Shown piece by piece: positions 22,685 through 33,410 of a DNA stretch of 64,000 bases. Position numbers and translations under genes: made by a program. Source of the stretch: Eonycteris spelaea (lineage: Eukaryota; Chordata; Mammalia; Chiroptera; Pteropodidae); assembly GCA_003508835.1 (NCBI GenBank), contig PUFA01000057.1:8940501-9004500 (forward strand). The letters are read 5' to 3'. Within the stretch, counting starts at the first letter, position 1; each line of letters opens with the position of its first letter. Below the pieces are notes generated by a model, which saw only the letters and a program-made list of their open reading frames with translations, did no database searches and was not told where the DNA came from.

Positions 22685-25198
22685 CGTTATCCTCCAGCTT
22701 CTTTCCTGAATGTGGAACCAAAGTATTCCTTGTTGTGAAGCTCCGCGGGAAAGAGGAGCTAACCTTGTATCGCTTTTAAGTGTAATATACATTTTCTATT
22801 TTAAATGGGAACTCATAATGACATTGTGTAGAAGGGGATTCCAGGCCCCCTGATTATCACCATGTCTCCTTGAGCTGTGCCTGTGGAAAAAAAAAAAATG
22901 TGAAGGAGGTAGCCCTCTGGAATGAATAAATTCTGTAGCTGCCTGTAATTATTTATTAAAATAGATTATTAAAGAAATAGGCTAAAAAGGAATCCGACAC
23001 CCATATTAGAGATAGTATAATAAGTACATATAAAGAGAAAATTAACACCAGGAAGGAAAGAATGTTGGCTATGTGCGTTCAAAAATACAGCCATCTCTGC
23101 ATTGTTGCCTCACACGCAGACTCACTCCCGGGTTTTTCATTTAACAGGGTGGGCTGTGCTAATGAAAACGTGGGCTACTAATACGGATGTGTATGTCTCT
23201 AATTAACATTAGAATTGAGTGGTAAACATAACCAGGAGAGAATTCAAGATAGAGATGGACTAAAAAAGAAGCCAAGGGGGGAGGGCGAGGAGGCGGATTC
23301 CAGAGAAGAAATCGGTGAGCCCTTGTTCAGATGGGTTTAATTTTGTCACTTGAGTCAAAACTGTAAACTCGTTTTCTAGTACAATTGCTTCTGTGTTTAG
23401 TGGGCACTGTACTTACAGGCTCCTTTTATTGCAGGAGAATTTTATAAACTTACCACACCATCATCAAACCATCTTGGGGGTCAACTTTCCACTTGTGCCT
23501 CTAGCTCTTACGCAAGTACTTTTATAGTGTTTTCTAATATATAGGATTTATCTTCGGTTCTGAGAAGAGCTTTTAAACTTAATCCCTCGCTGGAGTACTA
23601 ATTTGTTTCTTCACCCTTAAAATAGTACTCGCAATTAACTTTCATCAGATGTAGTAGACTTCTTAAGCCCCTCAAGAAGGTTTGTGTTAATTTTTTGTAC
23701 TGTTTTGTTGCTGTGTGGTGATGGGGCTGGGGGTGGAGGTACAATGGAGGGGAGATACATTTTGATTATAGATGCTGATATTATTCACGTATTTCTTCTT
23801 AAGTCCAAAAATATAACTGGAAATATTTGTAGACAGTTGCCTTAAAATATTTCAAGTCATATTTGACTAATGAAAACAAAAATTATCATTCAGTTTTTTA
23901 AAGGAGGCTTTCAAGATATGCTTTAATATGCCACAAATTATTTTTGCTTTTTGTATTCTAGCTTTCCTCATGATATTTGAGTGCAATTTTATACCATGAT
24001 GTTTATGTATTAAAAATAGAATACACTTGCATATGTTATAAAGAAGAAAGCTTTTTCTAGAAAAATGAATATTTTTCCTTTTCTTATGCTTTTGGAAATG
24101 ATTTATCAAAATAACAAAATGACTCACTAGGTTATCTGTAAAAATAATCAATGTTTTAATTCCTTTCATACATATAAGGCTAAATATAATAAAGATATCA
24201 CAGAGACCAAAAAAAAATGCATTAGTATCTTTTTAACCATATGAATACTTATAAATTGTTTGAAGTTTATATGTAATCACTTTAACCGATTTAATAAAGC
24301 TTGTGTGCTTTTTCTTAATATTTAATTCTCAACACCAAAAATTATGCCCAAAGACAATTTACAATTCCTGCATATCTCCTTTCTTGTTAATTTGGTAGGG
24401 GGGAAAAACATGTAAATATGTCCAGAGAAATGCTTTGGATTTATTCTCCTAAAAGTAATACTTGTTATATGTAGAGAGCAGCGGAACTCCATCTATACAT
24501 GAACAGAAAGCAGACCCATTTAAATAATGAAAAGAACTTATAAAAATGTGCAGCTGGAAATGTCATTCCAGTGGATCTCCCACCACAAAGTTATTACCGT
24601 GTGAATATTGTTCATTAGCTTTAACCAATATTGCGCTTCTGTTTATCTGCCCATTACCATCTTAACAAAGTAAATCATTCCTTTTCTGCCCAGATCGCAT
24701 CCCTTCCCCCGCCCTCCAAAAACCAACATTTGTTACCCATAAACAGGGACGCTCACTCAATGATAAGTATAATAGCTTAAATTGAATTTTCCTCAGAATG
24801 ATTTAGTGAATACTAGAACACATTTTTACTTTGTTGTTTAGATTCAAGAAGGCATAAAATCTCCACCATCTATTTATCATGTAGTTATTTTAATGTAAAC
24901 ATGTGTCCATTTAGATGAAGTGCTTTCATTATTAAGCTAATTCCGACATGTCTCAGATAGACCATGAGAAGGGAGCACAACTCTTGCTGATGGGGAACCG
25001 AAAGCTGCCTCCGCGCAGCCTGCTGTCAGATATGTCTTCATTAGTTTTTTGTCATTCACCAGTGGCAAATGCTGTATAAATGGAATGATGATCAGGCCTG
25101 CCTTGATAACTTGTCTTATCTCATTAGTTTTCACATCAAAGTTAATCAGCAATGTGAATTGTAATTGCTAGAGGAGACAATGCGTAGATCACTGGTCG

Positions 25199-25248
25199 TT
25201 TTTTTTTCTTTTCTTTTCTTTTTTTTTTTTCTTTTTCTTTTTTTTCCT
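25199..25248. repeat. 50-bp homopyrimidine tract
   Basis: Fifty consecutive T/C residues, mainly TTTTC units. Pure pyrimidine tracts of this length can adopt triplex structure when they have mirror symmetry; here symmetry is only partial. No SINE body is attached. Confidence 0.9.
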
Positions 25249-26664
25249 GTATGGCATCTTGAAACATCAGCAGGCTGGTTGAAGCAGATAGGCTCAGAAG
25301 GAAAATGATGTGGAAGGCATAATAAGCAAGCTGCTCAGAATTAATGAGCTAACCCAATAAGAAAAGAATGGCCAATCAATGTGAGTTGGGCAAATATAAT
25401 TTAGAAATAATTGCTTGATTGGTTGCCTTTAGTAGACTGATTTGACCACACACAAGGATTAAAAATTAAGATGTCAAGGCAAAAAATAATTTGGCAACTG
25501 AGGGCATGTAATTTTTTGCTTCCTTCTCTTTATGATTGAAAGAGATGGGCGTTTGATATGCTATTCGCCAGAATGAAAACATTAAATACCCTCTAGTTCT
25601 CTCTCTGTTTCCCTCACAATGCAGGCTCATTCAGAACACAATTGTGATACTCTTGGTCAGGACAGGAAGAAGGTGAGGATTAAGAGAGAGCTTTCCCATC
25701 TATGGCAGTTATGCCCAAAGGATGAATGGGTTGGCACAAGGTGTTTGCATCTGCAACAAGCTGCATCATCATTTGGAGGGATGGCAAAGTGATAGACATG
25801 GATGTTTGCAAAATACGTCAATTGTCTGTCCTAGGCCCAAAGAGTTCTGCTCACATCGTGTGTGTTCCTAATGCAATTTTCCCTACAGCTATTCACCAAT
25901 TAGTAAAGGGCCCTTGCTATATTCTTCTGTCTAAACTATTGGGAAGGTTCAGCCAGAAGATAAATTTGCTTTGATCTACATTACACCTAATTGAGTCACC
26001 AGCAATGTCTCTATCCCAACATCAAGAAATGTGAAAACGTTAGATTATTTCACTGGGGATTAAACCTAATTTTCGCGTGTTCTGCATTAACCTATTAGGC
26101 TGGCTAATCTGCATTGCTAATGTGGCTGAGGCAGCTGTCACAGCTAGAGAAAAACATGATCATGCAATCCTTGAATGAATGATTCCTGGCCTGATTAGTC
26201 TTAGTGAAGTTAGCTGAGCCCTGGTGATAAGGAAGGAAAATTCCCAGGTTGCCAATAGCTTTGAAAATTATCAGACTGTAGACAAAAATATACCTCATGA
26301 TTCACAGGCTTCGGTCCAAATGCCGAGTTGAGTGACATTATTTAAGACTGACTAAGGCTAACTCGAATTGTCACTCGCATAAATGTTTGTGTTTATTTTA
26401 AGGGACTAATGTAATGGATGCAGATTTAAATGCTAATAGAAGCAAGCCAGACACATAAAACCCCAGGCGATGTTACTCTCTGTTGGTCTTTTATTAACAC
26501 AGATTAAATTGTGATATTTTCTAGATAAATTGGCAAAATCAGAAAGATGTATTACCCCCAGGATACTGGATAAGAACAACTTTTGCAAGATTTCTAGTTT
26601 TCTTGTAGGTGCACAGAGCATGTTTACACTTCTACTACTCTCCTTCACGGTCAGTTTTTTAAAA

Positions 26665-26667
<3 letters not shown>

Positions 26668-26720
<53 letters not shown>

Positions 26721-26726
26721 CGCACG
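26668..26726. repeat. (TG)n-(CG)n alternating purine-pyrimidine tract
   Basis: About 45 bp of TG dinucleotides run without a break into a CG run (26711-26724). This gives roughly 59 bp of uninterrupted purine-pyrimidine alternation, a strong sequence signature for left-handed Z-DNA. It lies within the repeat-poor island. Confidence 0.9.
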
Positions 26727-27664
26727 CTCATGCGTGGCTGAAAATTGCTTTTTGCCTATTGGCCAGAACGTCTCTCCCTCTGCCTGTCCACTTAATTGTG
26801 AAGGATAGGCATGTACTTTTCCTCATCCCTGCATTGTGTTTGCTTGGAAACAATTTGGTGCAATTTAAAGCCTTTGCTTGCTTCTCACCATTGGCTTCAA
26901 AGGCAAGAGAGCCACCATGATGGGTACCCTTCAGATGTGGAAAATGTTTAACAGAGTGTGGTGGCTGCAAATAGAGTAGGAGTTCATTTAATCCGATTAG
27001 CAGTTCTGCATAATGTGCCTGCCCAACCCATTGTGGACAGAAGCCTTTACTTTATTTGTTTCTATTAGCCTAGAATCAGTTATCAGAAAAGTGGAATTTT
27101 GCCCCATCAGATTGCCCAGACAATCAAGAGAAAATAAATGAGGAAATAGTCTAATGTGTCAATATTTATCTTTTGGCCCTAATTGTCCACAGAGAGGACT
27201 TGTTGAGTGTACAGAGTTGGCAGCCTGGTTTATCTGTGTGCTCTTGATTGCTTCTGCCAGTATGTAGGCATCTTAGCCACTACTCGAAAGTAGTGACATT
27301 TCAAAAGCCAACAGCACTGGCCAGAGAATAAAGGCATTTTATTTATTTTTTATTACTTTTTAAAGACATTTTAAAGGTCTAAAAACACTAGATGGAAAGC
27401 CAAGGAGAACCATTGATGGCCAGGGAGGAAAATAGAGCCCAGCAAGTTACAAGGCATTTGGACTGGATTTCAAATCCAGAAAAAAAGGTGAGAGTGACAA
27501 GATAGGTGCTGCTTTTTCCTCCCAGATTCTGGTGTATCTTCTCCTGTTTCCCAGGAAGCTCAGCTGGCTCCAAGCCAGTACGAGTATAGCCTTGCTTTTG
27601 CTTTTATTGCCCCTTGTAGGTTGCAAAGTTTTAATGTCTAAAATACTCTCAAATCACCTTTACT

Positions 27665-27880
27665 GATAATAATAAAGCAATTGTAGCTAACTGAACGCTC
27701 ACGACAAACCAGACATTATTCTAATTACCTGTTATTTTATTTCTCCCAGGTCCCCTGAGAGGGCTGCTATCATGAGACCCATTTTATTAACAACAAGCTG
27801 AAGCGCTGAGAATAACTTAGCCAGTGACTGTACAGCCACGCCTTGAATTACATGGTCTGACTCCAAGCTCCTAATTACCA
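27665..27880 (-). repeat. MIR SINE, near full length, minus strand
   Basis: The order 'cattattctaattacctgtta', 'cccattttattaacaacaagctgaagcgctgag', 'cttagccagtgactgtacagcc' and 'catggtctgactccaagctc' matches reverse MIR from its 3' to its 5' end. Confidence 0.8.
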
Positions 27881-28854
27881 GCGGGCCCCAGAGTCCAGCC
27901 CCAACCGGAGAGCCCTACGATCTTTAAATATGGTTTCCTTCCCCAGAGATGACTGACCTTTCTCCTTATCCTGAAAAGCCCCAGTCCATTACAGTGGTGG
28001 AAATAGTGTGCAAGTCTCTCTCATGGTCCCATTGACAAGTGTTTTCAATAGCACAATCCACTCAGTCCTCACAGCATCTTTACACGGAAGGAGGAACAGA
28101 AATTTTGATTATCCAAGCCTCCTTTAGGCCTCTCAGTCCAAGCAGTACTTGAGTCCTGAGTCAACGAAGATCACTCCCAAGTCATGCCTGAAGTCACACC
28201 TCCAAAACTGATCTGAACTGTGGACAATGCCTGTAAACTGACCCCTTTTCCCTCCTTCAACTAAAAGGCAACCTCCCAGCTGATGCCCCAATATGAATCA
28301 TGGCTCCTGGTTCATTCCAAGAAGATAGCAAATGGATGTAATTGAGAAGCACAGCACACATTGAATTGGCCATAGACACGGAGCCATAATCTCTTCTATA
28401 ACTCCAGCCTATTGCACAAAGTTAGAGAGCTCTTTTCTTTCTAGCTGGATCTAATAGCATTCCAAGAAGTCTTTGTATCGCTTTATATCACAGATCACTA
28501 TACCTGTGTGGGAATGTTAACAAACCTATGGTTATGAATTCCTGATATTATCTTTTAGTAAATTAGATCTGCCTTCTCTATGAATAGCAGATTTTAAAAG
28601 GCTGAGACTAATTCTTTTTTAAAAAAATATTCCTTTGAATTCTGTATTACTCACATGTAGATCATGTTCTCTTTCTAACAATTCTACTAGGCTCATCCTT
28701 CCTCTGATAATGAGATGTGTCATTACAGTGCCAAACATATTTACCTCCAATAAGAGCATCCCAGAGAGACATGTAAGGGTCATTAACATCAACATCAATC
28801 TCCATACCAGTTGCATGTCTGTGAGATGCCCAGTTATATTTGACATGTGTATCG
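27881..28854. other. Anonymous sequence, possible further MIR remnant
   Basis: 28060-28175 ('actcagtcctcacagcatct ... cctttaggcctctcagtcc') vaguely recalls reverse MIR but is too diverged to call. The rest is unrecognised. Overlapping opposite-strand frames of about 80-90 codons at 28619-28885 have no recognisable protein content. Confidence 0.35.
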
Positions 28855-29275
28855 GCTTCCTCTTGCTGCTATAACTAATTACCACTTACTAGTTTAAAAT
28901 GATATAAATATTCTTTTATAGTTCTGGAGGTCATAAGTCCATAATGAACTTTAACGGGCTAAAATCAAGGGATCAGCTGGGCTGGTTCTTCTGGAGGCTC
29001 CAGGGGAGAATCTACACCTTGCCTCTTCCAGTTTTTGGAGGCTGTGGCATTCCTTGGCTTATAGCTGCATCGCCCCAACCTCTGCTTCTGTCCTCACATC
29101 CCATCTCTCCTTGTGAACAATGGGGCCCAGCCAGGTAATCTGGGATAATCTCCCCATCTCAAGCTCCTTAACTTGATCCTATCTGAAAAGTCCCCTTTAA
29201 CATTCACAGGTTCCATGGATCAGGACTTAGGCCTCGCTAGTGGGGCCATATTATTCAGCCTACCCCAGCATGCAA
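28855..29275 (-). repeat. MLT1 (MaLR) LTR, minus strand
   Basis: Starting 'tcctcttgctgctataactaattacca', then 'ttctggaggtcataagtcc', 'ggagaatctacaccttgcctcttccag', 'gcattccttggcttatagctgcatc' and 'tcacaggttccatggatcagg', the blocks run in the exact order of a reverse MLT1 LTR. It looks like a nearly complete solo LTR. Confidence 0.85.
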
Positions 29276-29309
29276 TAGGATCTGGGAAGAAAGGCAAAGT
29301 ACTTGTCAA

Positions 29310-29600
29310 CCATTAATTTATTCATTCATTTGTTGATCCACAAATATTGATTGTGGACACCATGCTTGGCACTAGGGCTATAGCAGAAAATGAGACAGTG
29401 TTCAGGTTAAATTACACTAAACATTAGTTCATTGCTATTGGGGTGAGAGAGAAAAAGAAACAATAGAGAGAACAGATCCAGCCTGGGTGGGCACTGGTGT
29501 CAGGAAAGTCTTTCCTGATAAAATGCCATTCAAGCCAGAAGCTGAGGGAAGTGTAGGACTTTACCAGATGAAGAGGTTGAAGAAAGGTGAAAAAGCAACA
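29310..29600 (-). repeat. L2 LINE 3' end, minus strand
   Basis: 'ttattcattcatttgttgatccacaaatattgattgtgg' and 'catgcttggcactagggctatagcagaaaatgag' are the reverse L2 3' end. 'ggaaagtctttcctgataaaatgccattcaagccag' fits the adjoining L2 region. Confidence 0.75.
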
Positions 29601-29817
29601 AAGTCGACATAACCATTCAAGTCTCAAATAATTGCCAATCTGGAGGAGAAGCATTTAATTGCAGTGACAACAATTTTTATTTTGTCTACATATCAAAGTT
29701 GGGGTGCCTGTTCTGAGTGAGCGTCAATGCTCATAATATTGCCTAAAAGGGTAAGGGGTCCCTGCCTGAGGTGGAGGAAAATGGGAAAAGCTCTGTGAGT
29801 GCTCAGCAGCAAAGGAG

Positions 29818-29819
<2 letters not shown>

Positions 29820-29850
<31 letters not shown>
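29820..29850. repeat. Uninterrupted A31 tract
   Basis: Thirty-one A residues without interruption. The 200 bases before it do not match a SINE, L1 or processed mRNA I recognise, and I see no clear target duplication around it. The purity suggests a recent expansion or a recent retrotransposed tail of unknown origin. Confidence 0.9.
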
Positions 29851-29853
<3 letters not shown>

Positions 29854-30073
29854 TCTTCCTCAGTCTTCCACTTCTTGAGCCCACCAGCCTTTGTCTGAGG
29901 AGACGTGGCCTCTTGTTGCATTTATTCCACTCAGCTGTAGGCTTAAAGTTGGGTAGAGTTGATTGACCCTGTTTCCTAGAAGGACCAGGCATACAAGAGT
30001 TTGTGACAAACCTGCTTCCCTCCTTTCTGATTGGACTCAAGTGTCACATTGCTTCCAAGACCAAAATGTCTTA
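29851..30073. other. Anonymous sequence
   Basis: No family recognised between the A-tract and the Tigger-like element. Confidence 0.4.
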
Positions 30074-30488
30074 TATAGAGGTTATATTCCAATACCCCAA
30101 TAGATGCCTGAAACTTCAGATAGTACCAAACCCTATATATATTATGTTTTTTCCTATACATACATACATTCATATGATAAAGTTTAATTTATAAATTAAG
30201 CAAGTAAGATATTAACAATAACTAATAATAAAATAGAAGCAATATATTATATAACAAAAGTTATGTAAATATAACCTCTCTCTCTCTCTCAAAATATCTC
30301 ATTGTACTTCATGTACAATTGTGGATACCCTAGACAAAGGATACCTGGGAGGGATGGAGAAAGATGGCATGAAATTAAAAACTTATGGATTGTTTATTTT
30401 TGCAATTTTTTGTTTAATATTTTCAGACCATGTTTGACCATGGGTAACTAAACCCCCAGAAAGTAAAACTGTGGATATGGGACTACTG
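30074..30488 (-). mobile_element. Tigger-like (Tc1/mariner class) non-autonomous DNA transposon
   Basis: The right end reads on the minus strand as CAGTAGTCCCATATCCACAG, followed by 'ttagttacccatggtcaaacatggtctgaaaatatt', the hallmark of mammalian Tigger-class ends. The interior ('cctgaaacttcagatagtaccaaaccctatatat', 'gataaagtttaatttataaatta') matches the same group. A TA dinucleotide flanks the right end (30489-30490), as expected of TA-targeting elements. The left end is less clear. It encodes no transposase. Confidence 0.7.
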
Positions 30489-30784
30489 TACTAAGGTTAT
30501 TTACACAGCCTTAGGATAGCTCTTCACAAGATACTTATTCATTACAAGAGGAAAATAGTAAATTCACAGCGAAGAAGTCTGCCAGGCAACTCCTTAACCA
30601 AGTGAGCAGAATTAACACAACTAGTAATGGAACAACTTGACATCGTGCACCTCTTAATAGGATGCACCAAAAGGGATAAGACAGGCTTTCTGGGGTATTC
30701 CTGTCCAAAAAAGCATCCTTCGATATAATCATGAGGAAAGGAAACATCACACTCTTCAAAACTGTCAATATCACAAAAGACACA

Positions 30785-31183
30785 TCTACTTTTCATCTCT
30801 ATAGGTTTGACTTTTCTAGATATTTGATATAAATGAACTCATACGATATATAGTCCTTTGTGACTGGCTTCGTTCACATAGCATGATGTTTTCAAGGTTT
30901 GTGGCCTGTGTGAGTGCTTTATTTCTTTTTGTTACCAAATAATATTCTGTTGTATGGATATATCACATTTGTTTAGCCATTCATCAGTTGATAAGCATTT
31001 GAATTGTTTCCACTTTTTGGGTATTATGAATAATGCTGCTATGAATGTTCATATATACCTTTGGTGTGGACAGTTTTTGTTTCTCCTGGGTATATACCTA
31101 GGAGTTGAATTGCTGGGCATATGTATCATGGGTAGATATCTTCTAATCGGTAGGTTGTCTTTTTGTTTATGTGATTTGTGGAT
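30785..31183 (-). mobile_element. Old L1 LINE 3' end, minus strand
   Basis: Plus-strand words 'ataaatgaactcatacgatatatagtcctttgtgactggcttcg', 'agccattcatcagttgataagcatttgaattgtttccac' and 'gaataatgctgctatgaatgttcatat' are the reverse of the ORF2 C-terminus and 3' UTR of an old L1M-type element. It changes abruptly near 31183 to a more internal ORF2 region. Confidence 0.75.
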
Positions 31184-33410
31184 ATTGAACCAAATTTGCA
31201 TCTCAGAAATAAATCCCACTTGATCATGTTGTATGATCTTTTGAATGTATAGCTGAATTCGGGTTGCTAATATTTTTTGAAGATGTTTGCATGTATGTTC
31301 ATTAGGGATGTTGTCCTATAATTTTCTTCTTTTGTTATGTCTTCGGTTTTTAATCAGGATTCAGTTGACTTCACAAAATGAGCTTGGGAGCCTTCCTTTC
31401 TTTTCAAGTATTTGTAATCATTTGAGAAAGATAGATGTTAATTCTTCTTTGAATGTTTGGTAAAATTACCTGTAAAGCCATCTGGTCTGAGACTTTTGTT
31501 TGTTGAAAGTTTTTTGATTACTGATTCAATTTTGTTACAGTCTGTTCAGATATTCTGTATTCTGTTTCTTCTTCACTCAGTCTTGGAATATTGTATGTTT
31601 CTAGGAATTTATTTCTTTCAGATTGTCTGAATTGTTGTCATATAATTGTTAATCATACTTTCTTATAATCCTTTTTATTCCTATGGTGTCTGCTGTCGTT
31701 TCTCTTTCACTTTTGATTTTACTTATTAGGGTTCTCTTTTTTGTTTATTAGTCTGGTTAAAGATTTATTAAATTTGTTTAACTTTCACAAAACCAGCTCT
31801 TGGTTTCACTTGTCTTTTGTATTTTTTTTTAAAAACTCTTTTGTTTATTTCTGCTCTGATCTTTATTATTTCTTTCTTCTATTCCCTTTGGGCTTTGACT
31901 ATTGTTCTTTTTCTTATTCCTCTAGGTGTGAGGTTAGATTGTTTATTTGAGATGTTTCTCATTTTTTTGAGGTAGGCCTATGTTGCTATAATTTTACCTC
32001 TTAGGACTGCTTTCACTCTGTTCCATGGATTTTGTGTTGCTGTGTTTTTATTTTCATTTGTCTCAAAGTATCTTTTGATTTTCTCTTTGCTCTTGTTAAC
32101 CCATTCATTGTTTAGTAACATGTTATTTAGCCTCCATGTGTTTATGTGTTTTTCAGTTTTATTCTTGTAATTGATTTCTAGTCTCAAACCAGTGTGGTCA
32201 GAGAAGATGCTTTATATGATTTCAAACTTCTTAAATTTACTGAAACTTGTCTGTGGCCCAACATGTGGTCTATCCTGAAAAACGTTGCATGCTTTGGGGT
32301 AAAATGCTTTAAAATATCAATCAGATCCATCTGGTTCAATTTGTAATTTAAGGCCGCTGTTTCTTTGTTGATTTTCTATATGAACGATCTAGACATTGAT
32401 GTCAAAGGGGTGTTAAACTCCTCTACTATGACTGTATTACTGTCAATCTTTCTCCTTATGTTCAACATTTGTTTTATATATTTAGGTGCTCTTATGTTTA
32501 CAAGAATTATATCCTCTTGTTGCACCAATCCCTTTATCATTATGAAATGCCTTTCTTTGTCTCTTATTATAGCTTTTGTTCTAAAGTCTATTTTTTTATA
32601 TAAGTATTGCTATGTAACTTTCTTTCATTTCCATTTTTATAAAATATTATTTTCATCCCTGTACTTTCAGTCTGTGTGTGTCTTTCAATCTGAACAGGGT
32701 CTCTTTTAGGCAGCATATGAATGGGTCTTGTTTTCTTAACCATTCAGCCACCCTACACCTTTTGATGAGAGTATTTAATCGATTTACATTTAAAGTAATT
32801 ACTGATAGGTATGTAGTTATTGTCCTTTTTTTTTCAGATTATTTATTATTATTATTATTATTATCAAGGAAATCCCTTTACTATTTCTTGCAATACTGAT
32901 TTGTGTGGATGAATTCCTTTAGCTTTTTCTTTGCTAGGAAGCTCTGCATCTTATCTTCAATATTAAATGACAGCCTTGCTGGGTAGGTCGTGGTTGTAGG
33001 TTCTTGCTTTTCATCACTTTGAACATTTTGTGCCAATCTCTTCTGGCTTGCAAAGTTTCTGTTGAAAAATCAGCTGACATCTTAAGAAAGCTCTCTTGTA
33101 GGTAACTAACTGCTTTTCTCTTACTGCTTTTAAGGTTCTTGCATTGTCTATAACCTTGACATTTTAATTATAACTTTGACATTTTAATTATAATTGATGT
33201 TGGCCTCTTTGCGTTCATCTTGTTTGGGACTCTTTGTACTTCCTGAACATATGTGTCTATTTCCTTCACCAGGTTAAGAAAGTTTTGTCATTACTTATTC
33301 AAATAGGTTTTCAATTCCTTATTCTCTCTTTTCTCCTGGTACTGTAATTCGAATACTAGCACAATCGAGGTTGTCCCAGAAGTCTCTTAAACTATTCTCA
33401 GTTTTTAAAA
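31184..33410 (-). mobile_element. L1 element A, ORF2 N-terminal half and ORF1 end (left part)
   Basis: In sense (minus strand) this holds the end of ORF1, the inter-ORF region and the first part of ORF2. A 69-codon block at 31978-32187 is clearly the L1 ORF2 segment between endonuclease and reverse transcriptase ([20 protein letters not shown], then [13 protein letters not shown]). The ORF2 3' half is missing beyond 31184. Frame breaks and stops throughout mean it is dead. Element B interrupts it at 33410; it resumes at 36674. Confidence 0.8.
31978..32187 (-). pseudogene. L1 ORF2 remnant, endonuclease-reverse transcriptase linker
   Basis: A surviving in-frame block of L1 ORF2p of element A. 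Key residues seen are [20 protein letters not shown] and VLRGK, diagnostic of the segment just before the reverse transcriptase domain. ORF2p supplies nicking and reverse transcription in L1 mobility. Here the frame is closed by stops on both sides and the catalytic reverse-transcriptase core is not continuous, so it is not functional. Confidence 0.85.

Larger units (their letters stand above)
20880..27660. other. 6.8-kb repeat-poor island, candidate conserved non-coding regulatory sequence
   Basis: I recognise no interspersed repeat in this span, against a repeat every 0.5-1 kb elsewhere. Only simple tracts interrupt it (poly-T at 22666-22684, pyrimidines at 25199-25248, TG/CG at 26668-26726). 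It is AT-rich and dense in homeodomain-like ATTA/TAAT cores, for example around 22920-22985, 23190-23225, 25330-25440 and 26040-26110, with paired CCAAT-like elements at 25372-25422 and an AP-1-like TGAGTCA at 25992-25998. There is no long open frame. Such islands in mammals often hold developmental enhancers, but conservation cannot be seen from one sequence. Confidence 0.4.

Noticed and set aside
26672..26920. Frame beginning with a Cys-Val repeat
   Set aside because: It is a translation of the TG microsatellite.
28060..28175. Additional reverse MIR
   Set aside because: Too diverged; block order could not be followed with confidence.
32365..32709. Hydrophobic 114-codon plus-strand frame resembling a membrane protein
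   Set aside because: It is the antisense of L1 ORF2. A-rich L1 sense strand gives Phe/Leu/Ile-rich antisense translations that mimic membrane segments.
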